Assembly: GCF_000516985.1 (NCBI RefSeq)
Contig: NW_006917091.1
Location: 5,700,518-5,764,517, forward strand
Length of the DNA stretch: 64,000 bases
Reading direction: 5' to 3'
Origin: Pestalotiopsis fici W106-1
Lineage: Eukaryota; Ascomycota; Sordariomycetes; Amphisphaeriales; Sporocadaceae
Shown here: piece after piece, positions 10,113 to 21,711 of the stretch
Numbering within the stretch: position 1 is the stretch's first letter
Layout: every line of letters starts with the position of its first letter
Made by a program: the position numbers and the translations under genes
The notes under the pieces: generated by a model
Told to the model about the DNA's origin: nothing
Seen by the model: the letters and a program-made list of their open reading frames with translations, nothing else
Database searches by the model: none

Positions 10113-12260
10113 GTCCTCCTCTTCGAGCTGCGAAGACTGCGTTCAGTCTCGCCCACGACCGCCAGGTCTCACGCGTGCTCGGAATCAGCGCCACGGTATC
10201 AGTATCTTGACTGATCAGTTTGTAGTGCTTGTCGAGGTTTGTTGGAAAGACGGCGATCGTCGCCTCGGGGGATAGTGCTCATGGGCGATGTTCCGTTGCT
10301 TGCCAAGGTCCAAAGGGTTGAAATTCGCTTCGTGATCCAAAGACAGGGGAGAATCGCAAAATCAGGAGAAGCAGTCTAATCTAGAGACGCCTCTTTTGCC
10401 GAGATGGCTAGAATTATGCGATTGCTCAGAGAATGGCTTTCCTGCGAGGCACGTCTAAGCGAGAGCGAAATATTTCGATACCGCCTCTCGCGATGAGTCG
10501 TCGTCGTCTGCTGACAATGTGAAAAATGGTGGACGGGTAGTGTAGAGCTACCACCTTTGGGAGGTATGGGCTAATTCAACGTCGCCCGCGAACCGCGTGG
10601 GTCCGAGAGTCCGTCCTGAGAAGAGCTCTAATGACACCCGTGAGACCCGCCAACGCCCGCTATCTAATGAGCCCCTAAAAGCAAAATGTAGCAGCTAACA
10701 CAGCGAAGTGCAAGGTGATCGCCAGGACCAAAAACTCAACCACCGCGTTTTACTGGCCAAACGATCCGACTTGTTTTGAATTTAGGTGATTTCTACCTCG
10801 GTATTTGTTTGTTTTAGAATGGAATGGGATTTGTCCAACATCTACTAGTCAGCCACGCTGATGTCCATGATGGATCGAAAAAAAACCAAGATCCTGATCA
10901 GTGGCTTTGGCTACGGTATGGGGTCACAGTAATCCGATCTAATATCCCCCATATGGATTGAATGTTAAGGAGATACAGCGTAGGTAATAAATCATCCCTG
11001 TCGGGTGCCCGCTCAAATATCGTCACTGTGGTCCTGATCTGGGTAGGTACTCCCGAATGGAGTCCATAGCACGGCGCCAGGCCTCAGCCACGAGGTGTGA
11101 GGTGCGAGGGAGCTGGGGTGCACCTGGGATCATGGATTGCACTGGACTGCCCAGGCTTCATGGGTTTGCGCAGGTTTGAAACACTGAATTCCGCAAAGGC
11201 ATCGCAGACTTGTCAGCCCATCCTCATCCTCAGCCCACCTGCAGCTGCTAGTAATGTCTAATGCAGCAGGTCGTCGTCGTCTAGCATCATCTTGTATTCA
11301 TCCCATCACATCCCATTTGCAATGGCCATACAAAGCAAAATGTAGCTGCAAGGACTCGAGCACTCGGTCTGTTGACATGCACTTTAGCAAATCAAAAATG
11401 ACCCCCCGCCTCGGAAATTTGGGAAGCCAATATATTTGTTTCGCGTCCTCTGACCAGGGCAGCCGATCAGTACTCCATCGAGGTTAGCATTCACTTATTC
11501 CGTACTTGCTTGCTCTAGACGCTGCCAATGCATCACCATAGATTTTTTTTTTTGTTGTAGTTGATTTTTCTTTGCATGTGTATGAGCAGCTGTGGTGTGT
11601 GCTGTTTCGCATCCCAGTGTCCAGCTCGGTCAATCTGGCCATTGTCATGAGATTGTTACAGGAGGGTTTTTTTTTTTTTTTTTTGAATCCTGATGAGATC
11701 TAGGCCATGCATCTGCCTGCATGCACACTTTGCTGACGTTGACAACTGCTTGGTATGCAGCCGATGATGCAGGGGAGACAAACGTGCATGGAAAATTGAT
11801 TCATCCGCAACCTCGTTGCTTGTAGAGCACTTCAGGGTCTGAGCACAAAGCAACGTCTTCAACACCACGCCCTATGACTGTTTGATCCGAACAGCAAACT
11901 CTAGATGATGTTTACAATATCTTGCATTTCGTTATTCTGTATGATGAATGCAGTATTCCGATTAGTGTATCAATTGCGGCGTTTAGTAAATTGCAGCCAT
12001 ATAAAATAAGAAGTGTCCATCTCGTATGGCTCGTGTATTCTCATTTCAACATGTACAGGACTTTTCCAACATGTATAGTTCTAATTCTCATATACAAGGT
12101 AGCGGCTAGGTAACCAATACAACGTGCAGATTGGAATTAGCTGTCTACTGATTTTTTTTCCCTCCTCAATTGCACATTGCTTTTTTGAATCTCGTTCACA
12201 AAAACGTTTTGATATCAGTAGACAATATTACGGTCAAACTACTTCCGCTCCCGTTCCCAA
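10113..12260. other. Intergenic region upstream of the kinase
   Basis: About 2.1 kb with no supported gene. The part next to 10112 is the kinase leader; it contains an upstream ATG at about 10283 that opens a 27-codon upstream reading frame on the minus strand. Homopolymer T-runs occur at 11541-11552 and 11667-11684. The remainder shows only short frames on both strands. Confidence 0.5.
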
Positions 12261-12557
12261 CTAGCCTACGAGTTTGTTGATTGTTTTCTTGATCTTGTCT
12301 CCAACACCACTTCTTTCTCCATGCTACAATCCGACGTGAGCAAGAGGTGGCTACGCATGGCTCATATTGCATAAACTTACCGATGCGCGTCTCTCCGCAC
12401 CCTTGATGAATGTGCGTTCATTGTCCAGAGCCTGGTCGTTGAGACCACTACGCCTTCGCTCCAGCTCTTCTTGATGTTGTGTCTGATCTGCGTGGCCAAT
12501 CATCTGGTGTGCCGCTTGAGCAGCGTTGTCAGGAATTCCGTGGCCGTCTGCTGACAT
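12261..12557 (-). CDS. Small hydrophilic conserved-looking protein, 79 aa
   Basis: Two exons, 12381-12557 and 12261-12323, with a 57-nt intron in phase 0 (GTAAGT donor, TGTAG acceptor), encode 79 aa. The protein is very polar and rich in His, Gln, Asp and Arg. It opens with MSADGHGIPDNAAQAAHQMI and ends with a basic amphipathic helix, GDKIKKTINKLVG. Splicing is needed for that end, since reading through gives an unrelated tail. It has no signal peptide, membrane segment or cysteine. The composition resembles small stress- or conidiation-induced fungal proteins, but I do not recognise a named family. The canonical splice sites make me fairly sure it is a real gene. Confidence 0.6.
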
Positions 12558-13526
12558 TTTTGTTGTAGTGTAATTAATTTATATTCTTCAGATTCTGCTA
12601 AAGTGATGTAGTTGAGTAGAAAACAAGAACAATTTGACCAAGGGGACCTCGTGGTCATATATGCCCCGTAGAGGACATCTTGCCCACCTATTTTGACGTC
12701 AGAGCTCGAGCTGTATTCAAACCCAATACGAAGCCATTATTGCCAATCCACCACACGATGGCCATTTTGTGTTGCAATATGCGATCATCACAACGTCATC
12801 CCACAGCCATTGCAGATCTCTTTGCACCATTGGAGAATGGGCATTTGCTTGAAAGAGTTGTCCAAAGCGGGGGATGGGAAGGTCCATGGTGCTGACAGAG
12901 CGATAGCTGTTATGCCTAGCAAATGATGCTGAAGCTTAATTGTTGGAGAAGATATCTCTTGCCAGTAGCTTTTCTCTGACGTGTATCACAAGACCTTTCA
13001 CCAGTACGAGTTTAATCCGTGGTTTCTAGAGAGACGAGTATTTGGCCGAGGTTCAATGGCTTTGTGTCGAATCAACTTTACCAGGCGAATGGTCTGAGAC
13101 TGATTTAGGGTTTTCCACATGAAAAGACTGAGATTATATACCAGTGCTAAACATGTGCCACGCGGAGTAGCTAGCTACCTATATGATGTTTGTAGCGTAT
13201 TTGTCTCTTGATAGGAACCTTGGTGTGGAGTTTACTTGTTAGGTAGACAATATCCGTCACGGCGTGTGCCGATAAATTCTAACTTGAGAGCATTTGATGC
13301 TGGGCATATACCAATTTTTGTCAGTATTTACTATTTGTCGACCAGCTTTCACTTGACAATAGGAAACAGATATTGTCATAACACCGTTCATTGTACTGCC
13401 GCGCATATGAATTGATCAAGAAAAAGACTCCAAGGTAGATAGTGATGCTCATGTATTCCGTTGGTGAGGTATCCTTTTGAATCATAACGCCGGCTCTTCC
13501 AAAATGACAGAACTATAAGTATACTC
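12558..13526. other. Intergenic region
   Basis: This should hold the promoter of the small protein gene (12557, minus strand) and the 3' end of the cyclotransferase-like gene. Short frames at 12680-12926 have no recognisable content. I see no other feature. Confidence 0.45.
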
Positions 13527-14633
13527 TCATTCCGCTACCAATTCCATCATATCCAGCCACTCCATTGTAAATGCAGTCACAATCTTGGTCCAATCCCTGA
13601 CAGTTGCCAGATCCAAATGTGCGCCGTCATCATTCTGTGTGTGCCACACTGATGGAAATGGCGAGGGGATCAGATGAAGGGTGTCTACTCCGCGAGTAAT
13701 GAAGGGAATGTGATCATCTGAAATACCATTGGATCTGAACTGCTCTGGCATCTTGTCGGCTTCGGGTAAGAACGGCCTCGAAGGACGGGACTCCAGAAGT
13801 TCAAGATCTCGTAGCCGTTGCTCAACGGTTGACATGCCTTGATATGCCCAATGCGTGGTTTGGAAGTATGACGGGATGCTGGGGTTTGCCACACCCAGCA
13901 AGTCGAGCAGCACAAACATACTGATCTGCTCTAATGGAGTTTTGTAGCTAGAAGTAGCCGGGTTGAAAGTAGCCTCCCACTCCTCTGCCAAACTTCTAGC
14001 GCCGTAAAGGGAGTCCGTGGCTGTCCACGACACGAACGCTTCCTCTCCGTCGAGGAGTAGTATTTGCACGCCCATGTCCATCGCCACGGTACCTCCAAGC
14101 TCATTAAGTGCCACCATCTCGTCATGCATCCGCTGCATGTACTCGTCGACAAATCTTGCAACGTGAAGCAATATTGCGCACGGGACAGCACTGTCGGTTG
14201 CTCCGATAAACCCGTCTGGCTTCAGCTTGCTGTCGTAATGCGCCACCAGTGTCAAGTAGTTGGCTTGTCCCGGCTTCGTCCACGGCGGCTCTCTCCGCGC
14301 AATCAGATTCGCAAAGGGTATCTTCTTTTTGCCCGTTGCCGGCGTCGTCGAGGTCGAGTTCTGCCATATTAGCTGCCACTTTGGCAGCTCCTTTCGAAAG
14401 AAACCCGCCAGGTGTTCTTGGGCCTTCAATTGGCCGGGCGTACCGGGGACTCGGGGTATGAGCAATGGCGCAAGGAGCCCGCCATTATTGATGTCAAAGT
14501 CGGCGTCATTTATGGTAATGTTCCGCAGAAAATCGTCGGATAGTTTCTGATAGGCCGTCACGGCAGCGAAGAGAAGGTGGAGGACAAGGAGCGAAAGGAT
14601 GCCGGCCCACGACCGGGCATGTTGGCGCGACAT
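13527..14633 (-). CDS. Glutaminyl-peptide cyclotransferase-like protein (M28 fold)
   Basis: A single exon of 368 aa from the ATG at 14633; the frame stays open upstream but only from a TTG, and a hydrophobic N-terminal segment (SLLVLHLLFAAVTAY) follows this ATG. The protein has the zinc-peptidase-like fold of glutaminyl cyclases, which convert N-terminal Gln to pyroglutamate. The three single-zinc ligands are all visible: Asp147 in GATDSAVPCAILL, Glu198 in LLLDGEEAF and His331 in FPSVWHTQNDD. The VAHYDSK motif (130-136) is also conserved. The N-terminal segment suggests a secretory-pathway enzyme, either anchored or secreted. Its start lies only about 225 bp from the transposon block, so its promoter is short or overlaps the element. 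Confidence 0.88.
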   Translation of the reverse strand: MSRQHARSWAGILSLLVLHLLFAAVTAYQKLSDDFLRNITINDADFDINNGGLLAPLLIPRVPGTPGQLKAQEHLAGFFRKELPKWQLIWQNSTSTTPATGKKKIPFANLIARREPPWTKPGQANYLTLVAHYDSKLKPDGFIGATDSAVPCAILLHVARFVDEYMQRMHDEMVALNELGGTVAMDMGVQILLLDGEEAFVSWTATDSLYGARSLAEEWEATFNPATSSYKTPLEQISMFVLLDLLGVANPSIPSYFQTTHWAYQGMSTVEQRLRDLELLESRPSRPFLPEADKMPEQFRSNGISDDHIPFITRGVDTLHLIPSPFPSVWHTQNDDGAHLDLATVRDWTKIVTAFTMEWLDMMELVAE

Positions 14634-14857
14634 GGCTACCTCGGACCAGCGAGGTTGACGCGCATCGAAGTCGAGGGCGAACTCTGATGAATTTGAAGGC
14701 GACAGAAATTGTCCTGCGCGGAGAGGGATTGCGGTCAAGGAAAGCTATCGCAATCTCCCGCGATGATGGGGATCTCGAAACTTGTCAAAGTGTCCATTTA
14801 GAATGGGAAACCGAGTTACCGCACATTACACGGTACGTACGAGGTTTTTCGTGGGCA
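14634..14857. promoter_or_regulatory. Short 5' region of the cyclotransferase-like gene, ending at transposon DNA
   Basis: The 224 bases between the start codon and the first inverted-repeat base at 14858 have normal composition and are all the native upstream sequence left. Promoter elements are not individually recognisable. Confidence 0.4.
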
Positions 14858-14927
14858 GGGGTCAAATTTAATGTGGAGGGGTCAGAATAAAATTTTTACC
14901 AAGGGGTCAAAATTAATTGCGCCATAA
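14858..14927 (+). repeat. Left terminal inverted repeat
   Basis: Begins GGGGTCAAATTTAATG. It contains three GGGGTC blocks spaced about 22-24 bases apart, which are mirrored in the right end. Confidence 0.65.
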
Positions 14928-16010
14928 TACTGCATAAATGCATATATAAAATTTATATAGCGCTTATATATACTAATATATATAATTTTAAAATAGTAAT
15001 ATTATGATATTTTAATTTATAAGCATATGCTTAAAATATATTATAAAATCGTAAAATTTTTTATAAAAAATAAAATTATAGCTAAAGCTTTAGGCAGAAA
15101 TAAGCTAAACGTTAGCTAGGATTAGCTAGCGGCAGCTTAGCTAATAATTTAGCTAGCGCGGCTGCGATTTTATTTTAAATTATTTTTACGGTTATTATTA
15201 TTTTTTTTTTTAAAATTAATAATTACGTATAATAACGTAAATATTCCCTTTTATTTTTTAGCTACGCGCGTATATATTAAACCTTTAATAAAATATAGGT
15301 TTATTCGTTTTATAAATATATTTTTTATTTACGTTTTATTTATTTTTAATCGCGTTTACGCATATATATAGGTAAATTTTGCGGTATTTTTCGTAATATT
15401 GCTAATTTTTTACGTAAAAAGCTATTATTTAACTAATTATTATATATTTGCTAATTTGCGTTATAAAAGCAATTTTTTTATAAAAAGGCAAGCGTATTTT
15501 AAATAATTAAATTTAATATAAAATATTAAATATATATTAAAAATATCCGAATAATTAAATAATATAGTAAAATAGCTTATTTATAACTTGCCTTTTTCGG
15601 TAAATTTTATTTTTTTTAAATATTTTAAATATATATTAAAAAAATTTAAATAACGTAATTATTTATATTATTAGTCTTTCGATTAATTACGGTTAATATT
15701 TTAATATAGCTTTAAAATTTGCTAAATATTTATTAAATATATACTAAATTAGCTTAAAAATTTTTAAAATTTATCCTAAATAATAATCCTAATTAATAGC
15801 CTTTTAATAAATATATTTAAATTATATATTAAGTATAAATCCTTAATATATTATATAAAATAAGCTTAGGTTATTGCTAATAATTAGCGCTTTTTTATTA
15901 TTATTTCCGCTAAAAACGTCGGTATATTTTTTATATTTTTATTTTCGATTTAATATATACTAAAAATAAAGATTTTTCCCGCTTTAATAACCCCGAAATT
16001 TTATTTATTA

Positions 16011-16291
16011 TTGAGCTGGGGCGTGGATATGGGAGAAGAACCTCAATTAAATAACCAACACCTCCAGGTAATTGTATAATCAGGCCGGTAACCTGATCAC
16101 TTTAGGGTTGTATTTTATGCGGTCGTATTTATATAAGGAATTATATATATTAAATATTAGTTATAATATATTATTTAACGAATTAAAAAAGTATAAAAAG
16201 TAAAAAAAAAACGCAACGAAATTATTACCGATTATAATTTTAATTTAATACCTTTACGAGCTAAAGGGTCCATTAATTAGGACCCTTATTA
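16011..16291. repeat. Left 281-bp LTR of the unrecognised element
   Basis: Starts TTGAGCTGGGGCGTGG and ends at GGACCCTTATTA. It differs from the right copy by RIP-type transitions. The exact first base is uncertain by one, since starting at TG would break the target duplication. Confidence 0.8.
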
Positions 16292-19200
16292 TAAATTTCC
16301 CTAATTTAACCTCCGATATTTTATCGTAAGGTTAAATCTTAAAAGCCTATTTTTTAAATTACGGGTATTTTTTGCTTATATTTAATAATATTAATAAACT
16401 ATTTTTGTTTTTTTTTTGCTAACCGTCGTCGTTTTTTACGGCTCGTAGCCGCAAATACGGCAATTTTATCCCTAATTTAATTAATAATATTATTAAGGTC
16501 CTTTTATTTTTTTATTTTCGTATATAATTTAGGATAAGGCGTTTAGCTATATTTTAAATAATATTACTTTTTTATCGATATGGAGTATCCTATATTTTCG
16601 CATTATTTGCTATTATTTGGGATTTAATATTAAAAAAATGCTTATTTTAGGCCGTAAAAGAGAAGCTTTTAGATAGGATATTACTAATTAGTTTATCGTT
16701 TATTATATTAGGTGCTTTAAATTGCTTTTCGGAAGCCTTTTTTTAAATATTACGCACCGTTTTTACGGCTTTAAAAATTTAGAATATTTTCGGGGCGGGC
16801 TCCCGTTTAAGGTTTAATATAGCTCCCTTAATCGACCGGTAATTAATACCGATATTATTAGCTATTTAAGCTAGCTAAATCGAGCAAAAGCTATTTATAT
16901 CGCGGGTAATATTATTTTTAATTAATTTTAGGTAATGCGTTAAACGGTAAAGCTAATTTATAATATATAATTTATAAATTTAAAAATTATATTAATTAGG
17001 GGTTAAAATTTAATACGCTTTAACGGGTCGTTAATTAGCGTATTTCTCGCTTATTATTATTTTTTATATTTTTTAAAATCGCAGGAAAACGTAACGGAAT
17101 CGATTATAGCGGTTATATTTTAGGCTATCGACGAAATATAATAGCGGCTTTTTGCTTTTATAATATATCGCGCTAATTTAATAATTCGGCTTAAGGTTTA
17201 GCGAATCGATTATTTTGTTAATCGCAAACCATACCGCTTTTATATCGTTTTTAAATAATAATTTATAATAACGCTTTTCGGGCTTTTTCTAATTATTACG
17301 ATACCTATTATATAAATAAGCCGTCGAAGGCTTAGCACGGATTCCGGTTATTAAGCTATTAGCTATAATTAAGGCCGTAATAATATTTAGGTCGGTAATA
17401 ATAAGCTATTTTTAATTATAAATACGTTTAATTAAGCTTTAAAAATCGCGTATAAAAATTTCTATTTATATCGAATATTTAACGCCCGGAATAGTTTAAG
17501 TTTTTTTTTTTATAATTTTTCTAGTGGTATCGATTTGTTATATTATATTTTATAATTAAGGTATTTATAATACGGAATAGCGATATCTTTTTGCGTATAA
17601 ATAGCAATAAAATAATTAAATCGGTAATTTCCCGTAAAAGGTATCCGCGCTATACCGGCTACGTTTTTTTTAGTGGATATATATTATTTTTTAATATTTA
17701 GGCGATTAAAAGTATTTTTAGATAGGTTTCGCTTTAGGCTTTTAATAATTTTTATATTTGGTAATTGCGGCTTACGTAATATTATAACGGCTAATGCTTA
17801 ACGGCTAGAAAAAAATAAGGCGGGTAAATTATTTAGAGAGGAAAATAAAAAAAAAATTGCGAATAGGATACGGCGGTCGTAATTAAGGCAAAAGGGAATA
17901 AAGGCCTAAAAGCTGGCGATAAGTATTTCGAGGATAATAAAGGAAAATAAAATTGGAAATAATAAATATATAATAATTTAAAAAAATAAATTATAGGTTA
18001 GTAAATTTTTGTAAATTAAAAAAAAGGCGGCGAAAGCGCTTTTAATCGGATAAAACGGCAAAAAACTTAATATTTTTGCCTAAAGCCGGGGAATTTGCGT
18101 AATTATTAATTTTTTATTATTTTTTTATTAAAAAAAAAGCAAAGGCTTTTTTTTTTCGTTTATAATTTAAATATTCCGCTTTTTTCCCTATTATATAAAT
18201 ATATAATATATATTAATTTCCTTATTTTCCTAATTTTTTTTTTATTTTAATATATCCCGAGCCTAATTAATCGAAAATAAATAAAATATTAGGCTATAGT
18301 AATTATTGCGGCTATTATTATTGCTTTATAAACGGAAAGTTGAACTATTTTTATCGGAATATTATAATTAATAATATAAAAACGCTTAATTATATTAATT
18401 TCCGTACCGTTATCGAATAATATAATAATTAGTATTTTTATACCTATATAGCTAATTTATATAAAGATCTTAGGTAATTAGGCTTAAAATTTAGCTTTTA
18501 TTTACGTATTGCTAATTTCGAAAGGTATAGCTAAAAGCTATATAAACGCCGTTTAATTAAAAGGTCGCGGGTTTTGTGTTCGTAATATAAATAATTTTAC
18601 TAAATTTATATTAGGTTGCTTCGCTATTTTCCGTTTTTTTTTTAGCGCCGTATTATCGTTTATAAAAATCGTTTTAGTAATCCCCGGTCCGAGGAGCGAC
18701 GACGGGTTATTTAATATTTTCCGAATTAATATATAAGCGGCTTTATTATATAAAAGGAGTTTTTCGGCCGTAATATCGATTTTTTTCTTTAGGAATTTAT
18801 TAAATTTCTTCGCTTAAAATAACTTTATTATTAGGTTTATTTAATTATTAGCGGCGTTTTGCTTAGGCTAAAAAGAGGCCTAATTAATTGTATTATTTAG
18901 CGGGGTTAGTTTCGGCTTAAAATCCGTTTTTATATCGGCGTTTTTTATAATTGCGCTTTTAGTTATAAACGGTTTAATAGGCTAAAAATCGGGAATAAAT
19001 TCGAATTTTATATTATTTTTAGCACCGTTTATAATATTAGTTACCCGTTTTTTTTTTAATATAAAGGTAGTAATTATAGTAAAAAAAACTAAAAAATCCG
19101 CTAAAAAATTATCCGTTAATCCGATTGCTTTAATTATTTTAATTACGTCCGGGTTTTCGGAGGCTTTAAAGGTTTATTATTCGTATTTAGGCAAAAGTGC

Positions 19201-21430
19201 GTAGGTATTAATATTATTATATAAACCGATTATTAATATATTATAAGTCGCAAAATTTTGTATTTAAATTACGGTAGGCTATAGCTGGCTTCCCTAATTA
19301 GACCTAATCGATTAACCTATCTTTTTTAATGCATTTTATAGTTTATTCCATTTATTTTTTATTAATACCGTTTGCGCGAAATTTCCTAAAAAATAACTAA
19401 ATTAATCTTTATTATTTTTTATATATTCGGCTATAATAATATATAACGGTATACCTTTTTGTTAAATATTGTGTTGTACCTAAAATAAAATTTTATATAT
19501 AAACCGAAAGCCGCTTAAAATATAATTTCGGCGCTAATTATCTTAAGTATAAAAACCGTTTTTTATATAATCCCGGGCGATATTATAATCGCGAATTAAA
19601 TAATTAGGCGAATTATAAATTAAATAAATCCTAAAATTATCGCGAACCGCCCGAATATCGCTATTAAGGGTATAAATTATATTAATTTATCGTTAAACCC
19701 CCTAATCGGTAAACGCGTTATAGCCGAAAAGATTCGTATTATTTCGAGCGAACCTATTATTTATTTTCGTAATAGTTTGCTTATATTTTTCGTTTATTTA
19801 TATTATTTAAAATTTTAATATTTTAAATTATTTTGTTATAAGCGCTATTATATTATTTCTTTTAAATAATGCATTTTTCGTTAGGAGAATAAGGCGTATT
19901 TTATTTTTATCGCTTATTTAATTAGGAGCCGAAAATCGTATATAATTTTTAGCGCGTTTATTATATCGTTCGATAGCGATTTTATTTTCGGTTTATTTGC
20001 GAAAAGCTTTACGGATTATAGCGTATATTTTATTATTAAGCCTTTTAATATTATATTTTATTTTGCTATTTATAATAATCGTATAAAAAACGGCACCGTC
20101 CATTTTTATTTTTAATTTAATAATTTTACGGTGCTCCGTAAGCTTATAGCTAGTTTTTTTTAATTTTTTAATTAAGGCCTTATAATCTATTAAATATTTA
20201 ATTATTTTTAACGCGTTATTAATTATTAAGCCGTGTTTTAGCTTGTTTAATTTATTAATAAAAAATTAGCTTAAATAGGTATTATTAATCTAAAAAACCT
20301 TTTTAATATTTTTAGCAGTTTTATCCTAAGTTTTAGCGTTTTTAGTTAGGCTTTAAAATTTTGCTTCGAATATATTTTTTCGTTCCGGAACGATTTAATA
20401 CGGAAGATTTTTAATTATTTTTTTTTTCGGGTATATAATATCGATTAAAAAATCGGTAAATATTGCGAAGTTAACGCGTGGCTTTTCGCTTATCGAATTA
20501 TAAAATCGGGTATTTAAAGGTATTGGGATATTTAAATGCTAAAAGTAAATAAATAACCTAAAAAGTCTAATTATTCGCAAAAATAATTATAATAAATAGC
20601 TAATCGGTATTATTATTAAAATAGTTAGGCGTTAATATTTCCGGAGAAATTTCGTATTCTAAAATATTAGTATTTTTAGCGTTTTTAGGTATAGTTACTG
20701 CAAAATTCGGTATATTTAAAAAAAAGCGGCTTATTATAGGATTTATTGTTAAATATTTTTTAATTAGGCAAAAAGCGACGCGGGTTAGGTTATTATTAAA
20801 ACTTATTTTTATAATATAAAGCTTTTTCGTATATAACGGATAATTATTATTTTATCGTAATATTTTTATAATATTTTATTTGCTTTTCGCTTTATTCCGA
20901 TTACGGTAATTATATAGCTTTTCGATTATAGCCGAAGCGTTTTAAATTAAACGTTATAACGTTTGTGCTATGTATATTATTAATATATTTATTTTTTTAA
21001 AGGTATTCGCGGCGGCTATTAAGGCGCTAAAGGAGTGCTTTATAAAATCTAGTCCTATTTATAAGGACCTTAATCGGTTTAGGCTTACGTATATAGGCCT
21101 GTAATATTGCCTAAATTAATAAACCGTATTTTTTTTTGCTCCGAAAATCGTAATTATGCGCCGGTTAAGATTTCGGGTATTTCGCGTATTTTTAATTATT
21201 ATATTAATTATTTATTTTTTTTTTGCTTAATTATTTTATTATTTTTTTTTATTTAATTTTTCGAATTTTTTATTATCGTAATATTATGCTTTATTATAAT
21301 TTTATTTTTTTTTAAATATCTAATTATCGGTTTTTTTTTTATTTTTTATATATATATTTATTATATTTATTTTTATCGTAAAATAATAGTAAAAAAAAGG
21401 TAATTAATTCGACTTTAGTAATAAGCATTA

Positions 21431-21711
21431 TTAAGTTAAGGCGTAGATATAGGAAAAGAACCTTAACTAAATAATTAATATTTTTAAGTAATTATATAAT
21501 TAGGCCGGTAACCTGATTATTTTAGGGTTGCATTTTATGCGGTCGCATTTGTATAAAGAATTATATATATTAAGTATTAGTTATAATATATTATTTAACG
21601 AATTGGAAAAATATAAAAAGTAAAAAAAAAACGCAACGAAACTATTACCGATTACAGTTTTAATCTGGCACCTCCACGAGCTAAAGGGTCCACTAATTAG
21701 GACCCCTACCA
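21431..21711. repeat. Right 281-bp LTR of the unrecognised element
   Basis: Starts TTAAGTTAAGGCG and ends CCCCTACCA. Its 3' third retains more C/G than the left copy, including the block ACCTCCACGAGCTAAAGG. Confidence 0.8.

Larger units (their letters stand above)
16011..21711 (-). mobile_element. LTR retroelement of unrecognised family
   Basis: Two direct repeats of exactly 281 bp bound a 5.1-kb interior. The flanks carry a 5-bp duplication, TATTA (16006-16010 and 21712-21716). The interior is RIP-damaged; the minus strand keeps long frames broken only by TAA/TAG, notably about 190 codons at 19880-20300 (containing KKTSYKLTEHRK, KMDGAVFYTI and ERYNKRAKNY). I could not find a reverse transcriptase YxDD block, an integrase or a CCHC knuckle in it, although both other LTR elements here show theirs despite similar decay. 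It may be a non-autonomous element or carry an unusual gene. Confidence 0.7.
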
